Shown: piece after piece, positions 37,218 through 46,982 of the stretch | Position numbering within the stretch: the first letter of the stretch is position 1 | Layout: each line of letters starts with the position of its first letter | NCBI GenBank assembly: GCA_965249895.1 | Contig: CBDFNC010000004.1 | Span: 1,178,001-1,242,000, forward strand | Length of the DNA stretch: 64,000 nt | Direction: 5' to 3' | Source: CBDFNC01 sp965249895 | GTDB taxonomy: Bacteria > Pseudomonadota > Gammaproteobacteria > Enterobacterales > CBDFNC01 | Made by a program: the position numbers and the translations under genes | Notes under the pieces: model-generated | Databases searched by the model: none | Seen by the model: only the letters and a program-made list of their open reading frames with translations | What the model was told of the DNA's origin: nothing

Positions 37218-38663
37218 TTATATCCCGCCCATCAGCATATATTTCATTTCAACATAGTCCTCAATGCCGTATTTCGAACCCTCTCGGCCTAATCCAGATT
37301 CTTTTACACCACCAAAGGGGGCAACCTCTGTAGAGATAATGCCTTCATTGATCCCGACAATACCCGATTCAAGCCCCTCAGCGACTCGCCAGATACGACC
37401 TATATCTCGCGCATAAAAATAGGTGGCTAAACCAGAATCTGTGCCATTGGCAAATTCCAATACTTGTTGCTCATTATCAAAACGAAAACAAGCGGCTACC
37501 GGTCCAAACGTTTCTTCACCGGCCAGTAGCATCGAATGGTTGGCATTGGTTATGACTGTTGGTTCGTAGAAAGTGCCACCTAATACTCCTCGCTTTCCTC
37601 CCGTTAAAACACTCCCGCCTTTAGCAATCGCATCACCTACATGACGTTTCACTTTCTCTAATGCCATTGTGTTGATCAAAGGACCTTGTGTTGCCCCCTC
37701 TTCGAAACCTGTGGCCATTTTCAGCTTGCCTACTCCCTCAGCAAGTTTGCTAGTGAACTCTTCATAGACAGCGTTGTGAATATAAAAGCGATTTACACAG
37801 ACACAGGTTTGCCCTGTGTTGCGAAACTTAGATGCCATCGCACCTTCTACCGCTGCGTCTATATCCGCATCGTCAAACACAATAAAAGGTGCGTTGCCAC
37901 CCAACTCCAGAGAAAGTTTCTTCACAGTATCCGCCGCCTGACGCATCAGTAGCTTTCCAACTCTGGTGGAGCCTGTAAAAGAGACTTTACGCACCGCTTT
38001 CGACGCCATTATTGCCCCGCCAATTTTTGTCGCATCGCCAGAAACCACGTTAAACACACCAGCAGGAATTCCCGCTTTTTCAGCCAGCACGGCTAACGCC
38101 ATGGCAGTCAATGGCGTTTCTTCTGACGGTTTCAACACCATAGTGCAACCGGCACTCAGAGCGGGCCCAGCTTTACGCGTGATCATGGCTAAAGGAAAGT
38201 TCCACGGGGTGATCGCGGCCACCACACCGATGGGCTCTTTGGTCACCAGGATCCGCGAATTTGCCTTATGCGTGGGGATCACGTCGCCATAAACGCGCTT
38301 ACCCTCTTCAGCAAACCATTCCAGAAAGCTCGCTGCATAAACAACTTCCCCCAAGGATTCAGCAAAAGGTTTTCCTTGCTCTGAAGTAAGGATCACCGCG
38401 AGATCGTGCTGATGCTCAATAAGTAACTCCCCCCACCGCTTAACTACATTCGAGCGCGCTTTCGCTGTTTGTTTACGCCACGCTTTAAACGCATGTGTCG
38501 CAGCTTCAATGGCAGAAACAGTTTCCGCTTCGGCGGCTTTGGCTACATCTGCAATCTTTTTCCCGGTGGCTGGGTTAAGCACAGGATAAGTCGTGGAACT
38601 TTGCTGCCAGCCACCATTGATATAGAATCCTGTTTGTAACAAATCGGTTTGTTTAATATCCAT
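37218..38663 (-). CDS. gabD: Succinate-semialdehyde dehydrogenase (NADP-type)
   Basis: The 481-residue aldehyde dehydrogenase oxidises succinate semialdehyde to succinate. It shows the cofactor motif TPWNFPLAMITRKAGPALSA, the catalytic Glu in SLELGGNAPFIVFDDAD, the catalytic Cys in NTGQTCVCVNRFY, and EVAPFGGVKESGLGREGSKYG. The double CVC and ELGGNAPFI are typical of GabD. AGGA lies 7 bases before the ATG. No GABA transaminase is next to it. A glutarate semialdehyde role (DavD) is possible. Confidence 0.88.
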   Translation of the reverse strand: MDIKQTDLLQTGFYINGGWQQSSTTYPVLNPATGKKIADVAKAAEAETVSAIEAATHAFKAWRKQTAKARSNVVKRWGELLIEHQHDLAVILTSEQGKPFAESLGEVVYAASFLEWFAEEGKRVYGDVIPTHKANSRILVTKEPIGVVAAITPWNFPLAMITRKAGPALSAGCTMVLKPSEETPLTAMALAVLAEKAGIPAGVFNVVSGDATKIGGAIMASKAVRKVSFTGSTRVGKLLMRQAADTVKKLSLELGGNAPFIVFDDADIDAAVEGAMASKFRNTGQTCVCVNRFYIHNAVYEEFTSKLAEGVGKLKMATGFEEGATQGPLINTMALEKVKRHVGDAIAKGGSVLTGGKRGVLGGTFYEPTVITNANHSMLLAGEETFGPVAACFRFDNEQQVLEFANGTDSGLATYFYARDIGRIWRVAEGLESGIVGINEGIISTEVAPFGGVKESGLGREGSKYGIEDYVEMKYMLMGGI

Positions 38664-38761
38664 CTCTATTCCTTAATACGCCGTAATATAGAAAGTACAG
38701 TGACGTTGAATGCTAGTGATTTCTTATATGCTGATGCCTACAAATTGAGGTCTGTCGATAT

Positions 38762-38965
38762 TTAGAACAACGGCCAACAATGCCCATTAACACCCTTTGA
38801 AACTAATTCCTGGCAAAGTACCTGGGATTTCTGAGAGTTACGCCCAGCAATGAGAACAGTGATGCCTTCCAGTACAGAGAGGTTCTCAGCTATCCTCTTA
38901 CCGAAGTTTCCGTACCCGCCAAGTATTAATACCTTACTTACTGCCAATCGCCTTTTTCTTATCAT
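38762..38965 (-). pseudogene. N-terminal fragment of a saccharopine dehydrogenase-like protein
   Basis: The 67-residue frame contains the Rossmann motif VLILGGYGNFGKRIAENL and VLIAGRNSQKSQVLCQEL, as at the start of saccharopine-dehydrogenase-family proteins of about 350-400 residues. It ends abruptly after GVNGHCWPLF. No continuation was seen in other frames, so most of the gene is lost. Confidence 0.65.
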
Positions 38966-39463
38966 CTATAAGCTAATTAAAATACGAACACTAAGGACAG
39001 AAATAAACACGCTTCAATCTAAACGAATATCCCATGCTAGATGCCACATTAGACGATGAGTAACAATTAGCTAAATTGTGGAGTAAAGCGGAACCAAGAT
39101 AAATTTAAACAATCCTGATGAATGCCTTATGTATACCCGGCATAATAAAAAATCACCGTCTCAACTACCTTTAGATTATTAGACGTTAGCTACTCGATAA
39201 TCGCAAGGGCCAACTCACGAAGATCCGCCTGATGGAAGCCGTTAGCAATTCAAGAAAATGAACATTGGGCAGCACAGGTCGGCTGAAAGTTGATAGTCTG
39301 ACTCAGGACGGGACGTGCCCAGACCTTAGGTGCGGTAACCTCTCAATATAGATTTTTGAGACATTTTCTAATGGAGGACTAACCCGCTCCAGGGTCAAGC
39401 CTACGAGTTACCCCATTAACTAGAGCGAAGCAAAAGCAGCGCAATATTTGACTGCCTATTTTA
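38966..39463. other. Intergenic region upstream of IS copy A
   Basis: About 500 bases hold no recognisable gene; it looks like decayed accessory DNA between a gene fragment and an IS. Confidence 0.35.
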
Positions 39464-39471
39464 ATTTTTGG

Positions 39472-41198
39472 GGAACCCATCAAACCTGGGTAACAAATTG
39501 GAGGGAGAAATCTGAGGAAATAAGGTCTGCTATTTGAGATAATCACTTCGCCAAAAACAACAACCAAAAAAGACAGAATGCCGATACTAAACCGAACACC
39601 ACTTAGCTCCTCAGACAAACTCGATCTTCTCGCAAAGAGCGCCATTTTACAAGCCCATGGTGATATCACCGCCTTATCCGATGAATTCGGTATATCCCGC
39701 AAGGCTGTCTACACCGCCCGCGGGGCTGCCCGGGCTGCCTTCGACGCCCTCGTCAAAACGCAAAGTGAGCCGGATTGTATCGCGACGCTTGATGTGGATG
39801 TGCCACACCTGCGCCGCAGTATTGTCGCGTTAACCATCACTGCCCCCAATTCCATTCGCAGTATTGAAGCGCTTATACCTCTGCTGTATCCCGGCTGTAA
39901 AGTCAGCTACGGCTATATCCAAGGGGTCATTGTCGAGGCACAGAAAAATGCCGCCGATTTCAACCGAACGGTGCCATTATCCGCCATCCAGAGCGGAGCT
40001 GTGGATGAGATGTTCAGCCAGGGCGACCCTGTGCTGGCGGGTGTTGACCTGGATACCGGCTACCTGTTCTGCCTGTCTCACGAGCTACAGCGTGATGCTA
40101 AAACCTGGGCCAGAGTACTCCAGCAGGCTGCTGCGCAGGGGATGGTGCCAAAACACATCATCAAAGACGGCGCCAAGGGGATAGCCGCAGGTGTCACCAC
40201 GGTTTTCGAACAGGCACAGCAACGTGATGATATTTTTCATGCCCTGTATATCGTTGCCAAGGCGGTGCGCAGGGTTGAGCAACGTGCTTACTATTACATT
40301 GCCCAGGAAGAAAAGGCGTACCAGGCCATCAGCCCCGCCATAGCAGAAGACCCGCATGATACATTCGGTCAATGGTTACGTGCGGATAATCAATGCGATA
40401 AGGCTATCGAGCGGTATGAGCAGGCCGAGCGGGCATTACATCTTCTTCATGCCGCCTTCAGCTGCGTTTGTCGAAGGACCGGCGAGCTAATGACGACCGA
40501 AATGGCTCAGACTAAGCTGGCCCAGGCCACCCTATTACTGCGCAGGGCGGCACATAAGGAATGCAACAAGGCGGCGACCTACTTGGAAAACCGCTTGGAT
40601 GGTCTCACTTTGGCCACCCAGGCGCTCCATGATAAGTTGCAAGGCTGTATTGCACGTTATTCTCAGCAGCCAGTTGAGCTGGCCTGCCGCTTCTTCGAGT
40701 GCCGACGTGAACTGGCAAAAGCCGGGAAGCATAAGCAACAGCGGCTTATTCAGGAAATGCTCGGCAGCTACCACCTGTTGACCACACAGTTGGATGAAAC
40801 ACGCTGTGAGCAGCTGATGCAAGAAGTGGAAATATTGCTCAGCAAACGTCACCGCGCGTCCAGTGCCATTGAAGGCTTCAACGCCACCTTACGCACTTAT
40901 CTGTATGCCAGAAAGGGCGTAAACCAACCGTTTCTTGAGTTATTTCGCGCCTGGTACAACCTGCGTGAAAAACGCTGGGGACGTCACAAAGGCCAGTCAG
41001 CCCATGAACTCTTGACGGGAGAAAAGGTGGCTGATTGGTTAACGCTACTTGGTTTCCCACCGAGTAAACTCAGCCACTGATTTTAGCCTGGTAACAGGCA
41101 ACCCAAACTGACTATTTATTAATCTGATCCAGCACTCGCTGAATTGGAGAGGAGCTATTGGTTTTGTTACCCTAAACGGGTGGAATTTGATCAGTCCC
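39472..41198 (+). mobile_element. IS copy A (1727 bp, 8-bp target duplication)
   Basis: The element begins GGAACCCATCAAA and ends with the complement of GGGACTGATCAAA (10 of 13 match). It is flanked on both sides by ATTTTTGG (39464-39471 and 41199-41206), an 8-bp target duplication. One transposase gene fills it. Copy B is at 61810. The right end lies just beyond the 3' end of lysE. Confidence 0.92.
39578..41080 (+). CDS. Transposase of IS copy A
   Basis: The 500-residue protein starts with a helix-turn-helix-like stretch (DITALSDEFGISRKAVYTAR). Likely catalytic acids are in LAGVDLDTGYLFCL (Asp), IKDGAKGIAAGV (Asp) and SSAIEGFNATLRTYL (Glu), which fits a DDE enzyme with a long helical insertion between the second Asp and the Glu. 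I do not recognise the IS family with certainty; it resembles unclassified (ISNCY-like, DUF6399-type) transposases. It appears intact. Confidence 0.8.
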   Translation: MPILNRTPLSSSDKLDLLAKSAILQAHGDITALSDEFGISRKAVYTARGAARAAFDALVKTQSEPDCIATLDVDVPHLRRSIVALTITAPNSIRSIEALIPLLYPGCKVSYGYIQGVIVEAQKNAADFNRTVPLSAIQSGAVDEMFSQGDPVLAGVDLDTGYLFCLSHELQRDAKTWARVLQQAAAQGMVPKHIIKDGAKGIAAGVTTVFEQAQQRDDIFHALYIVAKAVRRVEQRAYYYIAQEEKAYQAISPAIAEDPHDTFGQWLRADNQCDKAIERYEQAERALHLLHAAFSCVCRRTGELMTTEMAQTKLAQATLLLRRAAHKECNKAATYLENRLDGLTLATQALHDKLQGCIARYSQQPVELACRFFECRRELAKAGKHKQQRLIQEMLGSYHLLTTQLDETRCEQLMQEVEILLSKRHRASSAIEGFNATLRTYLYARKGVNQPFLELFRAWYNLREKRWGRHKGQSAHELLTGEKVADWLTLLGFPPSKLSH

Positions 41199-41212
41199 AT
41201 TTTTGGTTATGA

Positions 41213-41851
41213 TCACGTTGCGCGACTACTTAAAAGCACACTACCTCCGAATACAATAAATGCACCATTGGTAAATTTAGATAACAAAACCTTAAGCCTT
41301 GAGTTCCCCCACCTTTTGTTTAAATCTTTAGCTACATATGAATACATAAGGTGGACACCAAGTACAATGCCGGTGATTGTCAAAAACATGACCACAAACT
41401 GATAAGCCACAGGTGAGTCCTTTGATAGAAATTGTGGCAAAAATGCTGATAAAAATATGACTGTCTTGGGGTTACTCGCTGATACCAAGAAACCTTTTTT
41501 AAACAAGATAGACTTTTTCGAAATGAACCTTGTTGGTTCTGGCAATGCCTGGTCGGAGCCGCCTTTATTTTTTTCGAGCAGCCCAGAGATACCAAGGTAG
41601 ATAAGGTATACGCCGCCAATTACTTTAAGCACAAGAAATAGCACTGGTGATTGCGCTAAAAGAGCGCCAGCTCCAGCAGCTACCAAAATCACGATAATAA
41701 GTTGGCATGTCAAGTTGGCACAGATTGAGAGAAGCGCTTCTTTATACCCATGACGAATTGCATTTTGAATTACATAAAGCACATTCGGTCCCGGAGCTAA
41801 AGTGATAACCAAATATGAAACAAAGAACACGATCCATGTATCTAAACTCAA
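41213..41851 (-). CDS. LysE/RhtB-family amino acid exporter
   Basis: The 212-residue membrane protein has about six hydrophobic segments and the LysE signature: FVSYLVITLAPGPNVLYVIQNAIRHGYKEA, VLKVIGGVYLIYLGI, and FKKGFLVSASNPKTVIF. Family members export amino acids or derivatives. The start is a TTG at 41851 with a strong GGGAGG 8 bases upstream. The IS target duplication ends 6 bases beyond its stop codon. Substrate unknown. Confidence 0.87.
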   Translation of the reverse strand: MSLDTWIVFFVSYLVITLAPGPNVLYVIQNAIRHGYKEALLSICANLTCQLIIVILVAAGAGALLAQSPVLFLVLKVIGGVYLIYLGISGLLEKNKGGSDQALPEPTRFISKKSILFKKGFLVSASNPKTVIFLSAFLPQFLSKDSPVAYQFVVMFLTITGIVLGVHLMYSYVAKDLNKRWGNSRLKVLLSKFTNGAFIVFGGSVLLSSRAT

Positions 41852-42308
41852 CGTTCAAACCTCCCTTAAATAGTGAACATAACGCCCAGTTCATCGAGCA
41901 GATATTGATGGTAGCGTTTTTGCAAAGAAGTGACAGCAGAAACTTGTCCGGTGCAGCCGTTTGCTAGCTTTTATTTGCATGCTTCAATGATTTTACTATG
42001 CGCGATATCAACTCGAGCAATCTTCTTTTTCGGGGAACGTATTCTGAGAAATAACATGATGCAGAGTCAGTTCCCTGTTTGCAGGATATGGTTCGATTTC
42101 AATATTGATACAGTTTTTCTTCATTGATATAGGGCAGTTATCTCGCGAAAGTTTCCCGTGGTTGAGTCTAGAAGCTAACCACTCTCCATCTTCAGTTCCA
42201 ATGACGACTAGCTGATTGTTATATTCCCACTCCCAAGTGTTACGTCTTTCCGTAGTTAAGGTTTCTCACCTCAAATAATCCCAAGATCATTTAGACGATT
42301 CTTATCTC
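41852..42308. other. Intergenic region between lysE and the transposon
   Basis: These 457 bases contain the lysE promoter side. No gene with family support was found; short open frames here lack ribosome sites and similarity. Confidence 0.35.
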
Positions 42309-42333
42309 TTATCCCTCGCCCAATCCGGGATAA
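42309..42333. repeat. Left-end hairpin of the transposon
   Basis: TTATCCC (42309-42315) and GGGATAA (42327-42333) form a stem with an 11-base loop at the proposed left end. Confidence 0.5.
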
Positions 42334-42452
42334 ACACAGTACCCTGCTGTTTATTTTTTGCTCTTTCATCCTCAAAAAGCAAACAGGCCGCTACTCCGTC
42401 TACTAAAATATTTTCTGCAACAAAAACAATTAGCTAGACAAGGAGAGCGGCC

Positions 42453-42980
42453 ATGAGTTCTATTCTGGCAGGTATCTGCACCCTTTATCAACATATTTAC
42501 CACTTAAAAACAGCGCCTGACGATTATCGCCCTAACATCTGTCCCCACTGCAGTCGAGCCGGGCTTTGGTTCCATGGCTGCTATGAGCGTAAAGCGGATC
42601 GCGCTCCGGCTAAGCTGCGCCTGGAAGAGCCTATTCTTATTCCTCGCTTTTTCTGCCGTCATTGTGGGAAGACTTGCTCTTGCTTACCAGAAGCTATCCC
42701 TCCCCGCCGCTGGTATTTGTGGTCTGTCCAACAGGCTGTATTGATGCTGTTGTTCGCGGGCGATAGCGCCAATACCGATTCTCCTTGTCATGCCACTATC
42801 CGCCGTTGGCACACCTCTTTACGCGAGCAATTTATCCTCCACTCCAACGCCTTACGTAGCCGCTTTGCCGATCTTGGACGTGCCATTGATTTCGATGATT
42901 TTTGGCCGCTGTGCCTCAATAAAATGCCTTTCTCGTCCATCATGATATTCCTCCATCAAAGCGGCCTGCCTATCCCGTGA
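42453..42980 (+). CDS. Zinc-ribbon protein of the transposon (DUF6431-like)
   Basis: The 175-residue protein has two Cys pairs, NICPHCSRAGLWFHGC and FFCRHCGKTCSC, that can form a zinc ribbon, followed by a helical part (TIRRWHTSLREQFIL). Such genes sit ahead of the transposase in related elements. Ends with ...HQSGLPIP; an overlapping frame stays open for about 50 codons after it, so a frameshift near the end is possible. Probably DNA-end or target recognition; function not shown. Confidence 0.6.
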   Translation: MSSILAGICTLYQHIYHLKTAPDDYRPNICPHCSRAGLWFHGCYERKADRAPAKLRLEEPILIPRFFCRHCGKTCSCLPEAIPPRRWYLWSVQQAVLMLLFAGDSANTDSPCHATIRRWHTSLREQFILHSNALRSRFADLGRAIDFDDFWPLCLNKMPFSSIMIFLHQSGLPIP

Positions 42981-43112
42981 TGACACCGAAATATCAAGCA
43001 CGAAACACGGGTATTTACTGCTCTGCGAGGCACCCACACAGTTTGTTCGTGTCGCTAAATCCGGTTGTGGTCTGTACTCCAAAGTGGCATGCCAGCAAAG
43101 GAGAAAGCGCAG

Positions 43113-44462
43113 ATGCATCCGATGACGTTATTCCGATTATCCGTGATCGGCCCCTTGATAAGTCAGAGTGGCCAGGTACACGGAGAACTCAGCCAGCAGC
43201 TCAGACAACTGGCAGAGCAAGCCTATGCGATTCCAGGTAGTCACCGCTGTTATTTGAGCGTAAAAGCCATTGAATCCTGGTATTACGCTTATCTGCGTGG
43301 CGGTGCTGATGCACTTGCACCTAAGCGTCGTGCCGACTGCGGCCAGTCGAAGATCCGCCCCGAGTTACAAGCCGCCATTTTGCAGGCTAAGCGTGATAAT
43401 CCAAAGCGCTCTTTAAATGTGCTCTGCGCCTTGATGGAGGCCCAGGGGCTGGCGGCTAAAGGGGAGCTTAAACGCGCCAGTCTTCACCGCTTGCTGCAAG
43501 TTCATAATCTGTCCCGCCCCGTGGGTTGTGCCAGTGAAGCGCAGGAATATCGTAGTTTCGTTGCAGAGCGAGCCGGCGATATCTGGTATTCAGATGCGAT
43601 GCATGGTCCGCAGGTTCCGATCAAGGGGCGGCTGCGCAAGGCTTACCTGATCTCCTTTATGGATGATGCTTCCCGGCTGATCTGCCACAGTGCATTTTGC
43701 CCCGGTGAAACCGCCCTGGACGTAGAGAGCGTACTGAAGCAAGCGCTATTGAAACGCAATTTACCACGCAAATTAGTGATTGATAACGGCGCGGCCTATC
43801 GCGCCGGGAGCTTGCAAGGTATTTGTGCCCGTTTGGGGATCCAATTGATTTATTGCCGACCATATCGACCCGAGGGCAAAGGGAAGCTTGAAAGATGGCA
43901 CCGCACATTGCGCGCGCAATTTATCAGTGAACTGACGTCGGCGCATTTATGTTCACTGGATAGCCTGAACGCCTGCCTCTGGGCCTGGATTGAGCAATGT
44001 TACCACAGGGGCGAACATCAAGGGCTTGAAGGGCTAACCCCGCTGGCGCGTTGGCAACAAGATCTGACGACGATGCGCTCGCTGGGGCCCTTTGCCGCCA
44101 GTCTGGACACGCTGTTTTATCATCGCTATACCCGCAAAGTTCGTCGTGATGGCACCGTCTCTCTCTGGGGAAAACGTTTTGAAGTAGCTTATGAACTGGC
44201 GGGGCGCAAGATCAGTTTGGTTGTTGAGCCTCATGAGCAACGGGTCGTGGCGGTAGAATCAGCCCAAGGAGAACCCCTTGGTCAAGCCACGCCGCTGGAT
44301 CAAGTCGCCAATTGTCATCGCCGACGCCAGGGTGAAACAACAAACCAAACAGCATCGGTAGTGAAGGCAAATAGCCAACATAAGCCTAACGTCATAGAGC
44401 TGGCCTGTGAGCGCTATGGTGAGCAGCTTAAGTTGCCCATTGAGCAGGATGACCAGGAGTAA
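43113..44462 (+). CDS. DDE transposase with integrase core
   Basis: The 449-residue protein has helix-turn-helix-like N-terminal helices (RCYLSVKAIESWYYAYLRGG) and an rve-type integrase core with acids in IWYSDAMHGP, LVIDNGAAYRAG and KGKLERWHRTLRAQF. A Mu-type C-terminal beta domain follows (VRRDGTVSLWGKRFEV). The ATG at 43113 has AGGAG 9 bases upstream. An in-frame start at 43065 lacks one. It is coupled to the ATPase gene, whose ATG lies 5 bases after its stop. Confidence 0.85.
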   Translation: MHPMTLFRLSVIGPLISQSGQVHGELSQQLRQLAEQAYAIPGSHRCYLSVKAIESWYYAYLRGGADALAPKRRADCGQSKIRPELQAAILQAKRDNPKRSLNVLCALMEAQGLAAKGELKRASLHRLLQVHNLSRPVGCASEAQEYRSFVAERAGDIWYSDAMHGPQVPIKGRLRKAYLISFMDDASRLICHSAFCPGETALDVESVLKQALLKRNLPRKLVIDNGAAYRAGSLQGICARLGIQLIYCRPYRPEGKGKLERWHRTLRAQFISELTSAHLCSLDSLNACLWAWIEQCYHRGEHQGLEGLTPLARWQQDLTTMRSLGPFAASLDTLFYHRYTRKVRRDGTVSLWGKRFEVAYELAGRKISLVVEPHEQRVVAVESAQGEPLGQATPLDQVANCHRRRQGETTNQTASVVKANSQHKPNVIELACERYGEQLKLPIEQDDQE

Positions 44463-44466
44463 AGTT

Positions 44467-45264
44467 ATGTATTTACAACACTTTGGTTTAACCCATGCAC
44501 CGCTAGGCAAGCAAGTTAAAGCGCTGTGGAACGATGGCCAGATTAGCCAATTAGAAGAGCGATTTAGCTGGCTGTTGGAGAGTCCCGGCGTGGGCTTGCT
44601 GACTGGCGAGGCGGGCGCAGGAAAAACGGCGGCTTTACGCCAGCTCTGCCAACCTCTAAATCCCCATTGTTATCAGGTGATCTACCTGGCTGAAACCGAT
44701 TTTGGACGAGTGGATCTTTATCGTAGTCTGGCACTGGCCTTAGGACTGGAGCCCGCATATCGGCGGGCGCAACTGTGGCGAGATATCAAAGCCAGGGTAA
44801 TAGAGCTGGTAGATGGATGTCAGCAACTACCCGTCTGGATCATTGATGAAGCGCAGAATCTCCCCAAGGCCTTTTTCCAGGATCTGCCCGCCTTCCTAAA
44901 CTATGCCTTTGACTCCCGGGATTTAATGACCGTATGGCTGGTAGGACACCCGGTTTTAGCGCAAACCTTGAGCCGGGCACCTTATGCCGCATTAAACAGC
45001 CGAATTCAGGTGCGGCAAAAATTCGAACCAATCATGGAGAGAGAACGCTTTAGCGGCCTGATAAAACACGCTTTTATGGACGCCGGTTGCCAGCAGACAC
45101 TGATGTCAGACAGCGGTCTTGAAATGCTGCGTCAGGCGAGTCAGGGCAATATGAGACGTGCAGGTCTGGTGTTAAATCAGGTGATGCACATAGCGATGAC
45201 CAAAGGGCAAAATCACCTGCCAGACGATCTATTACAACAAGCTATAGAGGAGTGTCGAAGATGA
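44467..45264 (+). CDS. ExeA-like AAA+ ATPase of the transposon
   Basis: The 265-residue ATPase has Walker A GEAGAGKTAAL and Walker B VWIIDEAQNL, with LNSRIQVRQKFEPI downstream, as in ExeA/TniB/IstB-like proteins that help a DDE transposase choose and load targets. The ATG at 44467 is preceded by AGGAG, 7 bases away. Its stop overlaps the next ATG (ATGA). Confidence 0.85.
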   Translation: MYLQHFGLTHAPLGKQVKALWNDGQISQLEERFSWLLESPGVGLLTGEAGAGKTAALRQLCQPLNPHCYQVIYLAETDFGRVDLYRSLALALGLEPAYRRAQLWRDIKARVIELVDGCQQLPVWIIDEAQNLPKAFFQDLPAFLNYAFDSRDLMTVWLVGHPVLAQTLSRAPYAALNSRIQVRQKFEPIMERERFSGLIKHAFMDAGCQQTLMSDSGLEMLRQASQGNMRRAGLVLNQVMHIAMTKGQNHLPDDLLQQAIEECRR

Positions 45265-45408
45265 ATGAAGAAGATGAAGCGACTTGGCCAACGCACGAAG
45301 AGATCTTTGCGCAGGAGCTATCTGACGAAGCAGCCTTTGCCATTTATCAACTCCCCCCCTGTGTCAGGATAGTTGTCGCCTCTAATTTTCAGTTAGAGGT
45401 AGCAAAAA

Positions 45409-45936
45409 ATGAACAAAAGATATACAAAGTCATTTAAAATACAAGCAGTGGAAAAAGCGCTTAATCGCCCTGCAGAGTCCAGCTTAAAAGAAGTGGCTGA
45501 GTCTTTAGGCGTCGGTTATTCAACATTAGGTAAGTGGATTGTACAGTCCAGAGAGCAAGTATTTGAAATGGGTTTTACTGATAAAACTGGCATTATGACA
45601 AAAGAAAAAAGACCACAAGATTGGAGTTTAGAGGAAAGGCTTAACATGGTCATTACTTGCGCCTCGCTGGGTGGTGAGGCCATCAGTGAGCTATGCCGTG
45701 AACAAGGCTTATATCCCCACCATATTAAACAGTGGAAACTTGATTTTACTCATGGCAATGCAGCTAATAGTAAAGCGACGAGTCGCTCGGAAATAAAAGG
45801 CCTTAAGCATGAAAATAAGGCATTAAAAAAGGAGCTGAACCGAAAAGACAAAGCGCTGGCCGAGACCGCTGCGTTATTAGTGCTCCAAAAAAAAGTCAAT
45901 GCGATCTGGGGAAGCGACGAGGACGACTCACAATGA
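45409..45936 (+). CDS. IS3-family OrfA
   Basis: The 175-residue protein has two transposase-type helix-turn-helix segments (SLKEVAESLGVGYSTLGKWI and EAISELCREQGLYPHHIKQW) and a C-terminal coiled coil (IKGLKHENKALKKELNRKDK). It binds the IS ends. Its stop overlaps the orfB start by ATGA, pointing to coupled translation rather than the frameshift common in this family. Confidence 0.85.
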   Translation: MNKRYTKSFKIQAVEKALNRPAESSLKEVAESLGVGYSTLGKWIVQSREQVFEMGFTDKTGIMTKEKRPQDWSLEERLNMVITCASLGGEAISELCREQGLYPHHIKQWKLDFTHGNAANSKATSRSEIKGLKHENKALKKELNRKDKALAETAALLVLQKKVNAIWGSDEDDSQ

Positions 45937-46982
45937 GTTCAGAACGAACGGAAATCATGAGCCTGATAAATCAGGCATGTGATTCTGGTGCCAGACAATC
46001 AAAAGCCTGTGAAATCATAGGGGTTAGCGCAAAAACCTTGCAGCGTTGGAACCAGCCAGGCAATGAGCAAGATGGGCGGATAGAAGCCTACCGTGAACCA
46101 AAAAATAAGCTAACAGAATTGGAGCGCCAGCGTATCATTAAGCTTGTTAATGAGCCTGAGTATGCGAAATTACCACCGAACAAAATCGTACCGAAGCTTG
46201 TCGATAAAGGGCTATATATTGCCTCAGAGTCAACGTTCTATCGGGTGATGAAGGTACACAATCAGCTAAATCACCGAGACAAGAGTAAGCCAGTCAGGAA
46301 AATACATAAACCTAAAGCCCTGACAGCGACAGAGCCCAATCAAATTTACACTTGGGATATCACCTACTTACCCACTGTTGTTAAAGGGATATTTTTATAT
46401 CTGTACTTGGTGATGGATATTTACAGTCGAAAAATCGTTGGCTGGCAGGTATACGAAGAGGAATCGAGTGCATTAGCAGCAGATCTTATGACTGATATCT
46501 GTCAGCGGGAAGGTGTTAAGCGTAACCAGGTGACGCTGCACTCGGACAATGGGAGCCCAATGAAAGGCGCTACGATGCTGGCGACCTTGCAGCAACTGGG
46601 TGTTATTCCCTCGTTTAGCCGACCTTCGGTGAGTAATGATAACCCCTATTCAGAATCCCTATTTCGTACGTTGAAATACCGACCAGAATACCCAGAGCGG
46701 CCCTTTAATGATCTACAAGCGGCGCGAAGCTGGGTATGCGGGTTTGTTGAATGGTATAACCATGAACATTTACATAGCGGAGTCAAATTTGTTACGCCGC
46801 AGCAGCGTCACACAGGTGAAGATGTACACATATTGGCTAAACGAAAACAGGTATACCAAGCAGCAAAATCAAAAAATCCAAGCCGCTGGAGTGGTGAAAT
46901 CAAAAACTGGGATCTGATAACGGAGGTTCACCTTAACCCGGAAAAGAGCAAGACAGAAATTGAGAAAGGTAAGGCGGCATAA
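45933..46982 (+). CDS. IS3-family OrfB transposase
   Basis: The 349-residue protein has an rve integrase core with acids in YTWDITYLPT, TLHSDNGSPMKG and NPYSESLFRTLKYRPEYP (DDE), then the C-terminal WYNHEHLHSGVKFVTPQQRH common in IS3 OrfB. It looks complete and could be active. Confidence 0.92.
   Translation: MSSERTEIMSLINQACDSGARQSKACEIIGVSAKTLQRWNQPGNEQDGRIEAYREPKNKLTELERQRIIKLVNEPEYAKLPPNKIVPKLVDKGLYIASESTFYRVMKVHNQLNHRDKSKPVRKIHKPKALTATEPNQIYTWDITYLPTVVKGIFLYLYLVMDIYSRKIVGWQVYEEESSALAADLMTDICQREGVKRNQVTLHSDNGSPMKGATMLATLQQLGVIPSFSRPSVSNDNPYSESLFRTLKYRPEYPERPFNDLQAARSWVCGFVEWYNHEHLHSGVKFVTPQQRHTGEDVHILAKRKQVYQAAKSKNPSRWSGEIKNWDLITEVHLNPEKSKTEIEKGKAA

Noticed and set aside
41930..42127. 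65-codon open frame between lysE and the transposon
   Set aside because: No ribosome site and no recognisable motif; position and composition fit chance.
42852..43118. Minus-strand frame of 88 codons across the end of the zinc-ribbon gene
   Set aside because: Antisense to supported transposon genes and without a ribosome site or domain.
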